Below, one piece after another: positions 35,676 to 35,775 of a stretch of 35,775 nucleotides of DNA. Source of the stretch: an uncultured Prevotella sp. Its GTDB lineage: Bacteria; Bacteroidota; Bacteroidia; Bacteroidales; Bacteroidaceae. The stretch is taken from assembly GCA_900769275.1 (NCBI GenBank), contig CAAGGA010000088.1:1-35775 (forward strand), read 5' to 3'. A program made the position numbers and the translations under genes. Position 1 is the stretch's first letter; each line of letters starts with the position of its first letter. The notes beneath the pieces are model-generated. The model was not told the DNA's origin. It saw nothing but the letters and a program-made list of their open reading frames with translations, and ran no database searches.

Positions 35676-35775
35676 ATATTTACGAAAAAGGTAATTGCAT
35701 ATAAGAAACTTGCTTTCTAACCCTTTATCCATAAAGAATCCGCAGACTGATAATAAAATCTAAAAAAAACAGTAG

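Larger units (their letters stand above)
35300..35775. other. Leader and upstream region of the ribosomal cluster, without rpsJ
   Basis: No supported gene lies here; a 104-codon minus-strand frame (35305-35619) runs across the promoter, the leader hairpin and part of the inverted repeat and looks non-coding. The region holds the rplC promoter, a terminator-like leader hairpin and a 30-bp inverted repeat, listed separately. Nothing recognisable is seen at 35676-35775. Confidence 0.65.

Noticed and set aside
1..35775. CRISPR array, prophage or complete insertion sequence
   Set aside because: I saw no regularly spaced repeats, no phage structural genes and no transposase.

Overview
The window reads as a Bacteroidales chromosome segment, most likely Prevotella or a close relative. 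The reasons are the TAnnTTTG-type -7 promoter boxes (several spaced about 20 nt from a TTG-containing -33 box), the zinc-ligand-free L36, the AAA-ATPase-like/PD-(D/E)XK family gene, a periplasmic GH2 beta-galactosidase with a DUF4982-like tail, and the gene order of the ribosomal cluster. The genus is an inference; no 16S gene is present.

Layout. 1-806: 5' part of an AAA-ATPase-like gene (-), cut by the window edge. 807-1663: long non-coding stretch with hairpins and a candidate promoter. 1664-3988 (+): a restriction-modification remnant made of a C5 methyltransferase cut off just after its catalytic Pro-Cys motif, a complete Mrr-type endonuclease, and a protein resembling NgoBV-type restriction enzymes. 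4135-7946 (+): a lone FecE/BtuD-type ABC ATPase, a glycine-zipper lipoprotein and an SF1 helicase; the helicase is bracketed by two copies of a G/T-rich palindromic intergenic element. 8058-10691 (-): secreted beta-galactosidase. 10958-11031 (+): tRNA-Met(CAT) with its own promoter and a perfect-stem terminator. 11138-12079 (-): AraC-type regulator, divergent from an RND tripartite efflux operon (12302-17968, +: lipoprotein adaptor, pump, TolC-like channel). 18027-20229 (-): YitT-family membrane protein and a GNAT-like protein.

20381-35299 (-) is one very long ribosomal protein cluster that joins the S10, spc and alpha operons: rplC, rplD, rplW, rplB, rpsS, rplV, rpsC, rplP, rpmC, rpsQ, rplN, rplX, rplE, rpsN, rpsH, rplF, rplR, rpsE, rpmD, rplO, secY, map, infA, rpmJ, rpsM, rpsK, rpsD, rpoA, rplQ. 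It ends at a strong intrinsic terminator (20264-20317). rpsJ (S10) is not upstream of rplC. Instead there is a promoter, a terminator-like leader hairpin and a 30-bp perfect inverted repeat.

I did not find a clearly new multi-gene system. The points most worth a second look are the decayed restriction-modification locus, the rpsJ-less ribosomal operon with its leader hairpin, the 30-bp inverted repeat, the paired G/T-rich elements around the helicase, full Shine-Dalgarno sequences in front of a few ribosomal genes in a lineage that mostly does without them, and the tRNA with a swapped T-loop pair.
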